Source: Ditylenchus dipsaci
Taxonomy: Eukaryota > Nematoda > Chromadorea > Rhabditida > Anguinidae
Assembly: GCA_004194705.1 (NCBI GenBank)
Contig: SADC01001227.1
Span: 2,604,001 to 2,668,000, forward strand
Direction of reading: 5' to 3'
DNA: 64,000 nucleotides
This document shows positions 43,416-55,400 of the stretch, piece after piece. Every line of letters begins with the position of its first letter. Within the stretch, counting starts at the first letter, position 1. The notes beneath the pieces are model-generated. The model did no database searches. It saw only the letters and a list, made by a program, of their open reading frames with translations, and was not told where the DNA came from. The translations under genes were made by a program, and so were the position numbers.

Positions 43416-46400
43416 TCACTCGTCCGAGTACTTCAAGCCAAGTTCTTTTTGAAGGAAAGAAAGAAAAATTGTCCGCTCTTCTGGACGGTAAAAATGTCCA
43501 CGCTTGTCGCACACTTTAGCCAGTACAGGATTTCGGTTAAAATTCTTGCTACTTGATAAATGCTCGTAGAGAGTTGCAATATATTTCAGCGTATGAAAAG
43601 GCTTAGCGCGTACATCCAAAGCGCCAGCCAGAAGCAACATAGACGGCCATTGCTCCGTCATTGTCTCGATATTGTGAAGAGGAGAGTAGCTAAAATATAA
43701 AGAGCATTTAAAAATAATTTACTGAAATTATTCCTTGAGGCGCATTCACAACAGTGTTTCCAAAACTTACACTTTCACATTTGGGTCACACTAACTTCAT
43801 TTACCCTTTTCTCATATATATTTTTTCGTATTTTGAATATTTTTGTACCGTTTTGTGACTGAGATATTTCTCTATCGATATGCAGGTCAAATACCTCGGC
43901 GGAATTCTCATGCGACAATTCCACACCGAAAATGTGACAAAAACACACTAAAAATCACACTTTGTCACCGAAAGTGTGATTTTAAAGTCACACTTGGCGT
44001 GATTGTGTCAAAAATTATTTTTAACTGCGCTGTTTGACCACTGAATCGATGGAGAAATATCTCAGCTACAAAACGGTACAAAAATATCCGAAATACGAAA
44101 GCGAAATTTATGAGAAAAGGGTAGGTGAAGTTAGTGTGACTCAAAGTGTGAGGCGTTTTTTTTGTAAACACTGATTCACAATAAGGAGTCTTTTTGCGGA
44201 GGGCAGGAGAAGAGTGCGCCAAATCCCTTTGCTACAATTCAATTTGGGCCAAAATATTTGAAATATTGGCAAATATTAACTTTATTCACTCTTCTCCTGC
44301 CCATTTGCGGATGCTAAAACAGAGTACTCACTAAGAATCTCCGCAACAGAATCAGCGTTTTTTCCAAAATTATTCAGTTGGTGAAGTTTTTTTTAGTTTT
44401 AGCTTCTGAAATCATGTAGTTGAGGTTCAGGGATACCAAATGAGCTATTGACTGAGTAAATATTGCTTCAAAACCTCAGATAAAATTTTAAGAATCCGCC
44501 CAAAAATCCTAACTCGTATTCGAGTGCGGATGCTTGAACGGATTCTTTCTTTTTTATCTCAATTTTTAAATCAATATTCACTTAGTCAATAGCTCATTTA
44601 ATAGTCATAAACTTCAACTACGTGATGTCAGCAACTGCATGGGCAACTGGATAATAAAAATACCGCACCAACTGAATAAGTTTGAAAAAACTTTAAAAAA
44701 GTTACCGTATTTACTGTATTAACTCCCCACCCTCTGATAACTCCCCACCCTCTAATAAGTCCCACCCTACGGACCTTATATCTCAGCCTAGAGCAAAAAT
44801 TTCGCAAATCTGTTTTTTGCGTTTTCTTAGTTGCCGCGAGTTTACCTGATTACACTTTTCAGATTTTGGTTCAGCACCCAAAATCTCGAAATCGACCTCA
44901 AAATTTTTCGATTTTTTAGAGGTTGAAAAATAACTCCCCATGGGGACTTAATACAGTAAATACGGTATGTCCATTTCCGTGTATAAAGTTTAGTTCAGTA
45001 TCCGCTAATAGCCTCTTTATTGTAAATGCACCTTTAATTATCCAAAAAGAGCTGAACACTCAAAGTTTGTACAGTCAACTCCCTCCATAGTGTACACTCG
45101 CCATAATGTACACCCCCGCCATAGTGCACACCCGGTTCCGATGTGGTTGGCCACCACACAATCAATTCTCTTCAAAGTAATCCTCCGCCATAGTGCACCA
45201 CCCGCCATAGTGCTCACCTGGCGCCGGTCCCTTGGGTGTGCACTATGGAGGGAGTTGACTGTAGTTAAAACAATTAAAAATATCACACTATATAGAGATA
45301 TGCCATGCACAATCAGTATTTTTATTCTGACCATACTTGCACGTTTTGGAAAAAGGGCGCCGGCGCCCTTGCAAGTATGATTCTGACCCTGCATTTTAAT
45401 TCTGCCTCTGAAAATTTCTAATTTTTCTGTCACACGCTTTGTGACTTTGCAAGTTTTCAGATTTCCATTGTACTTCTGAGTTGTCACGCTAGTCTATTGT
45501 GATGCGTCATTTATCCGAAAAATATTTTATTTTTGGTACGTGATATTTTGAGAGCTTTGAATGTTTTAGAAAAAAATTATTTACCTTAAAGCGTTTCGAA
45601 AATCAGCCTCATTTGCTGGATCTCCATACTCTTCCGGGTATGTCGCCCTATCTCGCTGAAGGTGAATTATGTCGTAAACTCTAGAAAACAAAAAGTTATA
45701 ATTTAAAAAAAAATCAAATCCTTTAGCCGAGAGTTGGCTGCATTATGACAAAGTGGAAATTAGGCCAAAGTCAGTATTTAAACCAAGATGGTCTTTTCTT
45801 TTTAATTTATATCTTGTATCGGCTAGTAAATTTTACCCAGAGTCAGCCACCAAAGCTTGAAACAACCAAGGGTATTGCCTCGCACAAACAGTCATTAACA
45901 ATCCTCCTTTGGATCCGCCCATGCCTGCCAATCTAGAATAAAATAGTTAGTACACAGTTGACTCTCGATATAAAAGCAATGATGTTAATTAATTCCGAAA
46001 AACTGTACTACAATTGCAAAAACTGTATTACAGTTTAGAACTGTACTACACATGAAAAAATGCAGTACAGTTTCAAAAATGTAGTACAGTTTAAAATGGT
46101 AGTCAAACTGTACTACTGTTTTGAAAAAAGTACTAAATTTTTCTCAAAAACAGTAGCACAGTTTTGACCAGTGTTGTAAATCTCGGCACCGGCTAAACTT
46201 CAGGAACCTGTATCTACCGTATATACTCTAATTTAAGCCCCGGGGTTAAAATTTTTCAACCCCCTCTTTAGAAGGGCTTAAATTAGAGGGGGGGCTTAAA
46301 TTATTTAACCCAGGGTACGTTACTCAAAATTAAAAAAAGTACACTTGGCCAAAAAAAAGTACAAATTGGTAATTTTTTGTCAAAAAGTGCCATATTATCC

Positions 46401-49400
46401 AGTGCTTATTGATTTTTAAAGGCCATTGCCGTCTCCGACAACGGTTGTCCCTCGCAAATTCAAACTTTTTTATTCATCGTTGGATTCACGTACGAATTTT
46501 TCAAATTAGTTTCTGACAAAACTATGCCTAAAATTCAATTCTAGGCCTCGTGTTGTTAGAAAACAAACTAAAAAAATCCGCACAGAAGTCGAATGATTAG
46601 GCAAAAAAATTTTAATTGGCGGGGAAAATTCAAAACAAGTGGCAATGGCCTTTAAGCACCACAAAAAGATTTATTAAAATTTCAAAAATGAAAAAGATTT
46701 TTGGTCCCAAAAAGTACAAGTCTTCTAAAAAAGTAGAGTTACGTTCCCTGATTTAACTCCATTTATCCTAACAAAAGTCAACAAACAGAGAGCTTTCATT
46801 CCGGAACTGAAAATACAATGACTAAAATAAAAACAATTTCAGAAATACAAATCAAAAATTTTTAGTTGTGAGAAACAACATAATTTTAAACTTTTAATTT
46901 TTGTCAGTGTTTTGGCTATATATTATCGTTGCCTCGTAATTTTTATGAGTCAAAAATCGTGATTCCCAAATATTTTTGTAATTTTCGAAGTTTTTTTGAA
47001 AATCCTTGGTGTCATTTAACAGAATATTTAATTCTATGTTAGATAAAATAAAAATACTGTGTAAATGGTTATTCACCTTCCACATAATACCATTTGAAGT
47101 CGAAAATTTGAAGGTGAAAATTTTGACCATTTTCGCTATAAAATGGTAAAAAAATTGCCTTGGTACCCCAAGCTTATTTTCTCCCTGAATATGAGAAATG
47201 TATAAATTTAGGCTTAGGCTCAGCAATGGTAGACCAGCGTACGTTAGGAAGACCTAGAGAGTGTTCCTCGAAGCTTAAAAAAGTATTTAAATGAAAAGGG
47301 GAGCGGGGCTAAAATTAGAGGGGGGGCTTAAATTAGAGTTAATACGGTAGCAGATTTTGACATTACTCAGCCCGGTGCCGCGGATTATTAGGTAGCTCAG
47401 ACATAGGCTCCGGGCTAGGAATGAAAAAATTAGTCATTTAATCCTTTAACATAGCGGCACCAGGCCGGTGCCGCTATGTTTCAATTTAAGGACATCTGTT
47501 TGGGGTCTTTTGGTTTTGGTTTCTTACGTTTTGTATAATTTAACCTCGATTTAAGGACACTCGATTTAAGGACAGCAGTTTGGCCGGTCCCCAGGGTGTC
47601 CTTAAACCGAGGTTTGACTGTACTACAGTTTTTAAAGTGTAGTACAGTTCTCAACTGCACTACAGTTTTTGCAACTGTAATATAGTTTTTCGGCATTGTT
47701 GACATCACTGTATAAGAGCACTTTAAAAAAAACTTTGGTTAGATCGAAAAGAAATAGGCAAAGTAGATTTTTGGAACAGGAGCACCTTAATCTCGATCCA
47801 ACCCGAATACATCTTATACATTATGCTCGAATCGACTCTCTATTTAGCGACTCTGTATTTGTGCTGTATTTAGATCCACGTCTTCATACTTTTCAGAAAT
47901 TTATGGGTATTCTTCAGTTATGTCTAAAAGTATCGAGTCCGTCTTGCCCTTTTCATTCACAAAAGCATACCTTAAATGCTTCTTAGTCACTCAGTTAGTG
48001 AGTTAAAATATTTATTTTTTGTGAGCAAAGTTTAAGAAGTAAAAGATTAAATGGCACTTTTTGACGAAAAATGACCACATTGTATTTTATTTGAAAGCAA
48101 AGCCATCATAAGGTTGTGTGTTTGGAGTGGTATAGGGTCAGATTATGTTTTTTTCATTAAAATTAAACTAATCCCGCGAGCTTTTGCGACAACCTAATAC
48201 TTTACTTTTTATTTTAAAGACTTACTTTCTGGGATTAGTATACTTCATTTTTATTAAATATTGAGCAGCTGCAGCAAAGTCATCAAAGCTATTTTGCTGG
48301 TTGTCTCTGATGCCCTGTTTGTGCCAATCTTTCCCTATCACTGATGAAACTACAGGGTAACTGAAACGGGACTCTTAAACGTTGTAAAATTTAAGATTGC
48401 ACTCACCCCCCACCACGAACGTGGGCGATAGCGACAACACCACCGAAATGCTTTAGAAACACGGCTAAATTCTGATCCAGGCTAATAGGCATAACTCTTC
48501 CATACCCTCCATAAGCAGTAAGAATTGTTGGATTGGAGCCTTCGAGAACGATGTTTTTAGGTTGAATAACTTCGATAGGAATCATCTTAAAGCAACACCA
48601 ACGTATTTTCTCTGTTTTTTTTTCATTTAATCATAAAGCTTCTATCGGTCCTTTCAAAAAAGCCACTTTTTAATAAAATTCGAAATAAAATTCAATAAAA
48701 TTCGGTTTCTGAACTTGAACTTATTTTTTTGCCAGATTTTAAGCAGAAAATAGCAAAAATACGCCCATCCGCGCTACCATTCGAATAAAATTCATCGGAG
48801 ATTGCTATATATATATATAAATCTAGAGTTGTGATATTTGCGCGAAGATTGAAAGGTCCGAATATTCGCTCGAATAGAGAATATATATAGGTATAGCGAG
48901 AGTTGAATGTATAGCGTTAGTTAATTGTATGGCGAGAGTTGACTGTATACCTAATAATTGCAACGAATATGACAGAAGCAATGTGGCGAGAGCGCACTAT
49001 ATACGGGAGAATGGTTGCTTTATGTTTAAATTATACCAACCGATTCACCGAACAAGTCGCACTTTACCGAGGATCGTACCATAGCAAAAGCGCACTACAT
49101 CAAGAGTTGACTACAACTAAACTTTGTTATATGAAAATCACTAAAAGTTAGAGACCGCATCCTAGTCTTCGGGACGGGATATACTAAAAGGGCGCTTGCA
49201 CTACTTTTTTGAGGTTATCTGCAGTTTTTTCTAGATAAAAAAACATTTTTTGAAGTAAAATTTTTGGTCAAAACATCAATTTTGGACGAAAAAATTTCAC
49301 CAAAATCACAAAAGTTCTTCACCGAATCTTCGCGCTTTTAATAAGAGCGCGAAGATATTTTATCTTCGCGCAAATATTCCCGCGAATATTCGGACTTCAC

Positions 49401-52400
49401 AACTCTATATACAGTCGACGCTCGATTTAGTGATCACCCGATTTAGTGTTCAGCTCGATTTAGTGTTCATCTAGAGCGGCCCAGAATGAACACTAAATCG
49501 AGCGTCGACTGTAAATCTATAAATTACTATAAAAATGCCTACTTTTTAGAGAACTCTGAAAAATTTTAATTTCGACCCCACATTTGAAAAGGAACAAACA
49601 TGTAAAATGCTTAATGTGTTTTTTCCAAATGTATGGTCTAAATTGAAAAATTTTACAGTTTTCTAAAAAGTTAGCATTTTTATCGTAATCTTCGATGAAT
49701 TTTATTTGCATGGTAGACCGCAGGGCCGAATATTTGCTATTTCCACCTGGAATCCAGCCGAAAATGAGTTGAAGTTCAAAAACTTAATTCTACTGGGAGA
49801 AGAGTCCTTTTTTAAAAAAGCTATGAAAAATACTATACAGTCAGCTATATAGCTGAACAGTAAAACGCTTTAGCAGTGTTGTTCCGGCGCTGCCCCGGGT
49901 AAAAACAGCGCGGAGCCGGCGCTAGGTCCAATGAAAAATTTTGGCGCTGGCGCCGACGCTGAAAATTTTCGTCCCGGCGCTGGCCCCGTTGCTGTTTTTT
50001 AAACGGCTATGGCTCTGCCGCTGTTTTAAAAATTGAACGGCCTAATATTTAAAAAGACAATTATTCTTAATTTTAAAGTAAATTATCTGAACTTTCTTAT
50101 TTTCTTTCAATCCTTTTAATCTTTTATTTCTTTTATTTATTTTCCTTGATCTTTTAGTTTATTACTCTTTTTTAAACATAACCAGGGTATCATATGCTAT
50201 TGTCAACTCGGCGCTGCCATGAGCGCCGGCGCTGGGGTCTTTTTTCAAAAGAGGTCGGCGCCGGCGCTGGCGCCGGAGCCAAAATTTTTCAAGCAAGGCG
50301 CTTGGCGCCGGCGCTAAGGATTTTTTCAGAAAGGGTCGGAGCGGGCGCTGGCGCTGACGCCAATCTCGGCACTGGAACAACACTGCTCACGGGATGTCAA
50401 ACACGCCGAAAATCAAAATCGACGTTGGCGTTCTGTCATTAGCATCCGCAGCAGCCGAAAAAAATGCAATATAGTTTTGTAAGGAAATATTTTTCAAACT
50501 CGTGATTTTTCGTTTAGTCAAAAAGTACATAGTTCTTTTCTAGTAAAGCATTCTTGTAGCATTTTTTCTTTTTTTCTCATGCTGCTAACGGTTTTCCCGA
50601 AAAATATTTACTTTTTTGAATTTTTGCTTTTTTTGAAACATGTAATTTGTCGTCCAAAATGAATCGTCCAAAAATGCAACAAATTACATGTACAGTCGAG
50701 TCTCGATTTAACGTACCCCTAATTTAACGTACCCTTCGATTTAACGTACCCCTGAGTCGGTCCCTCCAATAATAAACTCCGTCAAATTTACCCCGATATA
50801 ACGTACCCCTCGATTTAACGTACCCCTAGGGCCGGTCCCCGGGGTACGTTAAATCGAGACTCGATTGTATGTCTCAGAGTCTTCTTTTTATGCTTTATAT
50901 AATATTTTATTTATAACACTTTGCAAGACCAGTTTCTTAGCTATAATTTGGTAGGTCAAAGTTTTTTTTATATTATTCTATGACAAGTTGTGGATATAAA
51001 CATAAAAGGATCGATATTTAATCAAATCAAATGGTTGTTTGGCCGCATAAATACGAGCTTTTCTTAGAATTTTTAATACGCGTGCGCGCATCTCTAACTC
51101 TCAAGCCCCCTGCGCCCCCGAAGGGGAGAGCTTGGAGTTGAGATGCGCACACCCACATACCTTAGACACAAATCACCCGAAAGTGACTCTGTATGCATGA
51201 AAAAAGCATGAATACCAGAGTTCTTTATGCGATCGGCCCCAGAAAGTGAAAATCGGCTCTATATGTGTTCATGCCGACGCCGAAAAAAATATGCCTTGGT
51301 CCCCCTGTTATATTTTTTTCCAAAAAAAATTCAATTTTTGCCATGGCCGCCCAAGCTTATTTTACCCGAAAAATGTTTGTTTTTAAATTGTCTCAAAAAT
51401 CATTTAGATACGCTTTTTGTGTTAACTTTGTGTTTACGAGACCACCTTGTTGTTACCACCTAGGTTGTATAGATCGTTATGTCGGACTTGGGTTGGCCGC
51501 TGCACGACCGAAATCAGCACAATTTTTTAGAAAAGGATTACCGTCTTTCCTCTAATAAGTGCCCTGAGCGCTTACCGTAAATACTCTATTAAACGGCCCG
51601 GGCCGTTTATTTTTCAACCCCTGAAAATAGAAAAAAAAATATTTGTTATTTTTGGGTGCTTAACCAAAATGTGAAAAGTGGAATCAGGTAAGCTCGTGGT
51701 AACTAAGAAAACGCGAAAATAGTTTTGCAAAATTGTTTTTCTAAGCTGAGATATAGGTCCTTAAGGGGGGCTGTTTCGTTTAAAGGGGGCCGTTTAATAG
51801 AGTATTTACGGTATTTTTCAAACCCCCAAAAATCGGAAAATTTGGAATTCGATTTCGAGATTTTCGGGTGCTCACCCAAATCTAAAAAGTGGAATCGGTA
51901 GAGCTCGTCGGAGTTAAGAAAACGTATCGAACAGGTTTGCGAAATATTGCTTCTACACTGAGATCTAGACCCTCAAAGTCGAGGGGGGGGGCGCTTATTA
52001 AAGGAAATACGGTAATGTAGTTGTAGATTAATATAAAAAACTAGGGTTGACTTATGCCGGAGCAATTAATAATAGGGCATATGCCCGGACATATGCCCGG
52101 GCATTCTCCGAATTTTCGGGCATTTTACAAATGTCTGCCATCAATCAATTTTTATTCAACAAGTTTCGAATATCATCAATACACATATAAAAATAACCTG
52201 ATTTGGTGTTACAGAAGTTCGAAATAATACTTGATTTTCGAGATAGGATCTGATGTTGTAATATCAATATGTTAAAAATTACTGACCAACTCCAGGCCAA
52301 CTCCAGGTCCAGGTCTCGGAAACCGACAAATATTTTAAATTTCAGTTTTTTGTTCAAATCACTGAGGACATTTGTATACTTGTATGCCTCAGAATGAAAC

Positions 52401-55400
52401 TTTTAAGCTTAAAATGGTACTTTTATTAACACGAGAACGGCTGACCAGGACAAGCAGACGATCTGGTGCGAAATTTCACGCTGATCATTTTTGTGTATAG
52501 GAGTGTGGTATTTGCTAGTCATAAAGTGACATAATAACCGCTTTTAAATTCACGAGCGTTTCAGGAAAGTTGTAGAATCTTCCGAGGGGCAGGCACCACT
52601 AATCTCCAAACTGCATGCTTGCATTTGATACGTCAAAAGGATCGCCAGGAACTGCTCTTTCGAATGAGTGCATGTTAGCTGCCATGTGTCTGCAAAAACT
52701 CGGGCTACCAGCATCCAACGCACAAATTCACCATTTTCTGACCGAGTACATTTACACTCAAAGCTGTTCGAAAGCGTGTCATAGCTGTGTATAACTGCTC
52801 AGTGCTTGGTCACAATACTTGTAGAGTAATTCAAGAGCTACAAGATGAGCCGAAAATCAGTACAAAAATTAAACAAAAGTGACTCAGAAATTACAGGAGA
52901 AGAGGTAAGCTCAGCTGTTTTCCTGGTATTGAAAATTTGAAGGGTACCTGGTTTGGCTTATTTATAACCGACTTTCTTCAACATTTTGGTTTCCAATATA
53001 CCAAAATGTTCAGCGTGAAAAATGTGACAGAACTAGAGCAAAGACTCACAAGACAACAAGCAAATATCACAAAATCTAAGCCAAATCAATTTGACTTCAA
53101 AAACATACCAAAAACCAGGCGCTTTTGGACGGAAATTCAGGTGGTTATGGCTTGGTTTCGTAATTTTCTCAAAATTTCATCACACTTTAAAAAAATAGAA
53201 ACATCATGTGATAGAGCATGAAAAGTGCATCAGATATAACTATTAGATCACAAGTGTCACTGTGTTTTCCCTTTTTTGAGAGAATTGAAGAAGTGGCCTG
53301 GCAACCTGGTCATGGATGGACGATTCTGGATACATTTCAAGAGCCTATAAATCGACACAATTTTTTGAAATTCGAATACCGTGAGAATGAAAAGACTCGC
53401 CGAAGTCTTAGCTATCTTTTGATATACAACTTGAGCGAATATTGCGTTCAAAAATATTGATTCTAAACTCAGTAAAATCAAACCAAAATCGTCAATCCAT
53501 GACCAGGCTGCCAGGCACTTCTTCAATCCTCTCAAATAGAGGGAACGCAGAGTAACACTTGTGATCTAATAGTGGTATCTGATGCAGTTTTCATGCTCTA
53601 TCACATGATGTTTCTATTTTTTTAAAGTGTGATGAAATTTTGAGAAAATTACGAAACCAAGCCATAACCACCTGAATTTCCGTCCAAAAGCGCCTGGTTT
53701 TTGGTATGTTTTTGAAGTCAAATTGATTTGGCTTAGATTTTGTGATATTTGCTTGTTGTCTTGTGAGTCTTTGCTCTAGTTCTGTCACATTTTTCACGCT
53801 GAACATTTTGGTATATTGGAAACCAAAAATGTTGAAGAAAGTCGTTATAAATAAGCCAAACCAGGTACCCTTCAAATTTCAATACCAGGAAAACAGCTGA
53901 GCTTACCTCTTCTCCTGTAATTTCTGAGTCACTTTTTTAATTTTTGTACTGATTTTCGGCTCATCTTGTAGCTCTTGAATTACTCTACAAGTATTGTGAC
54001 CAAGCACTGAGCAGTTATACACAGCTATGACACGCTTTCGAACAGCTTTGAGTGTAAATGTACTCGGTCAGAAAATGGTGAATTTGTGCGTTGGATGATG
54101 GTAGCCCGAGTTTTTGCAGACACATGGCAGCTAACATGCACTCATTCGAAAGAGCAGTTCCTGGCGATCCTTTTGACGTATCAAATGCAAGCATGCAGTT
54201 CGGAGATTAGTGGTGCCTGCCCTCGGAAGATTCTACAACTTTCCTGAAACGTGAATTTAAAAGCGGTTATTATGTCACTTCATGACTAGCAAAGACCCAC
54301 AATTAGGGTTGTCGACTCGACCGGTCGATTTCGACCTTTAAGGTCGAAAAGTCGAAATTTTTCGACTTTCGACCTTCGACTCGACCCGACCGGTCGAAAA
54401 TTTCGACTTTCGACCTTCGACTCGACCCGACCGGTCGAAAATTTCGACTTTCGACCTTCGACTCGACCCGACCGGTCGAATCTTTCGACTTTCGACCTTC
54501 GACTCGACCGGTCGAAAATTTCGACTTTCGACCTTCCATCGAAGGAAATTTTTGTTTCAATTGCATATGTTCTCACGACGAATAAATTTTCAGACTGCAT
54601 AACCTGCACGAATTTAACTGCACGAGTCAAAACAGGATTTTTGTCTCAACAAACTGTTTTCAGCACACAATTTTTGGGTTGAATATCATGGTTTATTCGT
54701 TCCGAAAAAATAATAAAATTTTGTGGACAAATTGACAGCAAAATATGTATGATAAATGATATTTCTAGTGAAAAATGCTGCGAAGAAGGCTCGTGAATAA
54801 AACAACCTTTGCAGCAAAAAAAAGTATTTTAGCAGCAAAAAAGTATATTAGCATAAAAAAAAGTCTTTTTGCAGCACTTTTTTAGGGCAAATTGAGCTTT
54901 TTGGGCGATTTGCCCGATTTGCCCAGAACGTTTATTTTCGCTAGGTTGTCGGTCATTCATGTGCAAAACTGTTAGATTACACGTCAGATTCATGTTCAGC
55001 GTAGTTAATTTGTCTTTAAAATCACTATTTCAGTAAGAACTCAGATCTCGATTGGCAAAGCAAACGGCAGCTAAACTGCTCATCATCAAAGCTAATCTGG
55101 TGGATGAGACTTTGAAGAAGGCGAAAAAAACAAAAGAAAGCGATAATTAATTTCAATAAAATTGTTGTGCTGTTACGTGCATTTGTCCGAATTTTGACTC
55201 GACCGGTCAAAAATTTTGACCTTTGACCCTACTGGTCGAAAATTTCGACCTTCGACTCGACCGGTCGAAATTTTCGACTTTCGACCTTCGACTCGACCGG
55301 TCGAAAATTTCGACTTTCGACCTTCGACTCGACCCGACCGGTCGAAATTTTCGACTTTCGACCTTCCATCGACTCGACCGGTCGAAAATTTCGACCGGTC

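Larger units (their letters stand above)
46164..47480. mobile_element. hAT-like element with GGCACCGGC arms
   Basis: Left CAGTGTTGTAAATCTCGGCA with CCGGC; right side GCGGCACCAGGCCGGTGCCG near 47454-47476. Related G/C-rich ends at 49874-50385 and 63536-63625. Interrupted by the element 46217-47347; right end worn. Confidence 0.5.
45977..47710. mobile_element. hAT-like element with AAAACTGTATTACAG arms
   Basis: Left CAATGATGTTAATTAATTCC then GAAAAACTGTACTACA; right inverse of CAGTGATGTCAACAATGCCG. TSD TATAAAAG (45969-45976) and TATAAGAG (47711-47718). Arms repeat AAACTGTAKTACAGTT. It holds two further levels of insertion. A CAGTTGACTCTCGAT pogo-like end lies just outside at 45955. Confidence 0.8.

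Noticed and set aside
47696..47986. Plus-strand frame next to a hAT TSD as host gene
   Set aside because: No recognisable motif, no supporting splice sites, and it runs antisense in a peptidase intron.
52937..53221. Open frame repeated in mirror image at 53591-53875 as a possible conserved protein
   Set aside because: The identity follows from the palindrome; the family 1 copy is similar at DNA level but shows indels out of frame, and no domain is recognisable.
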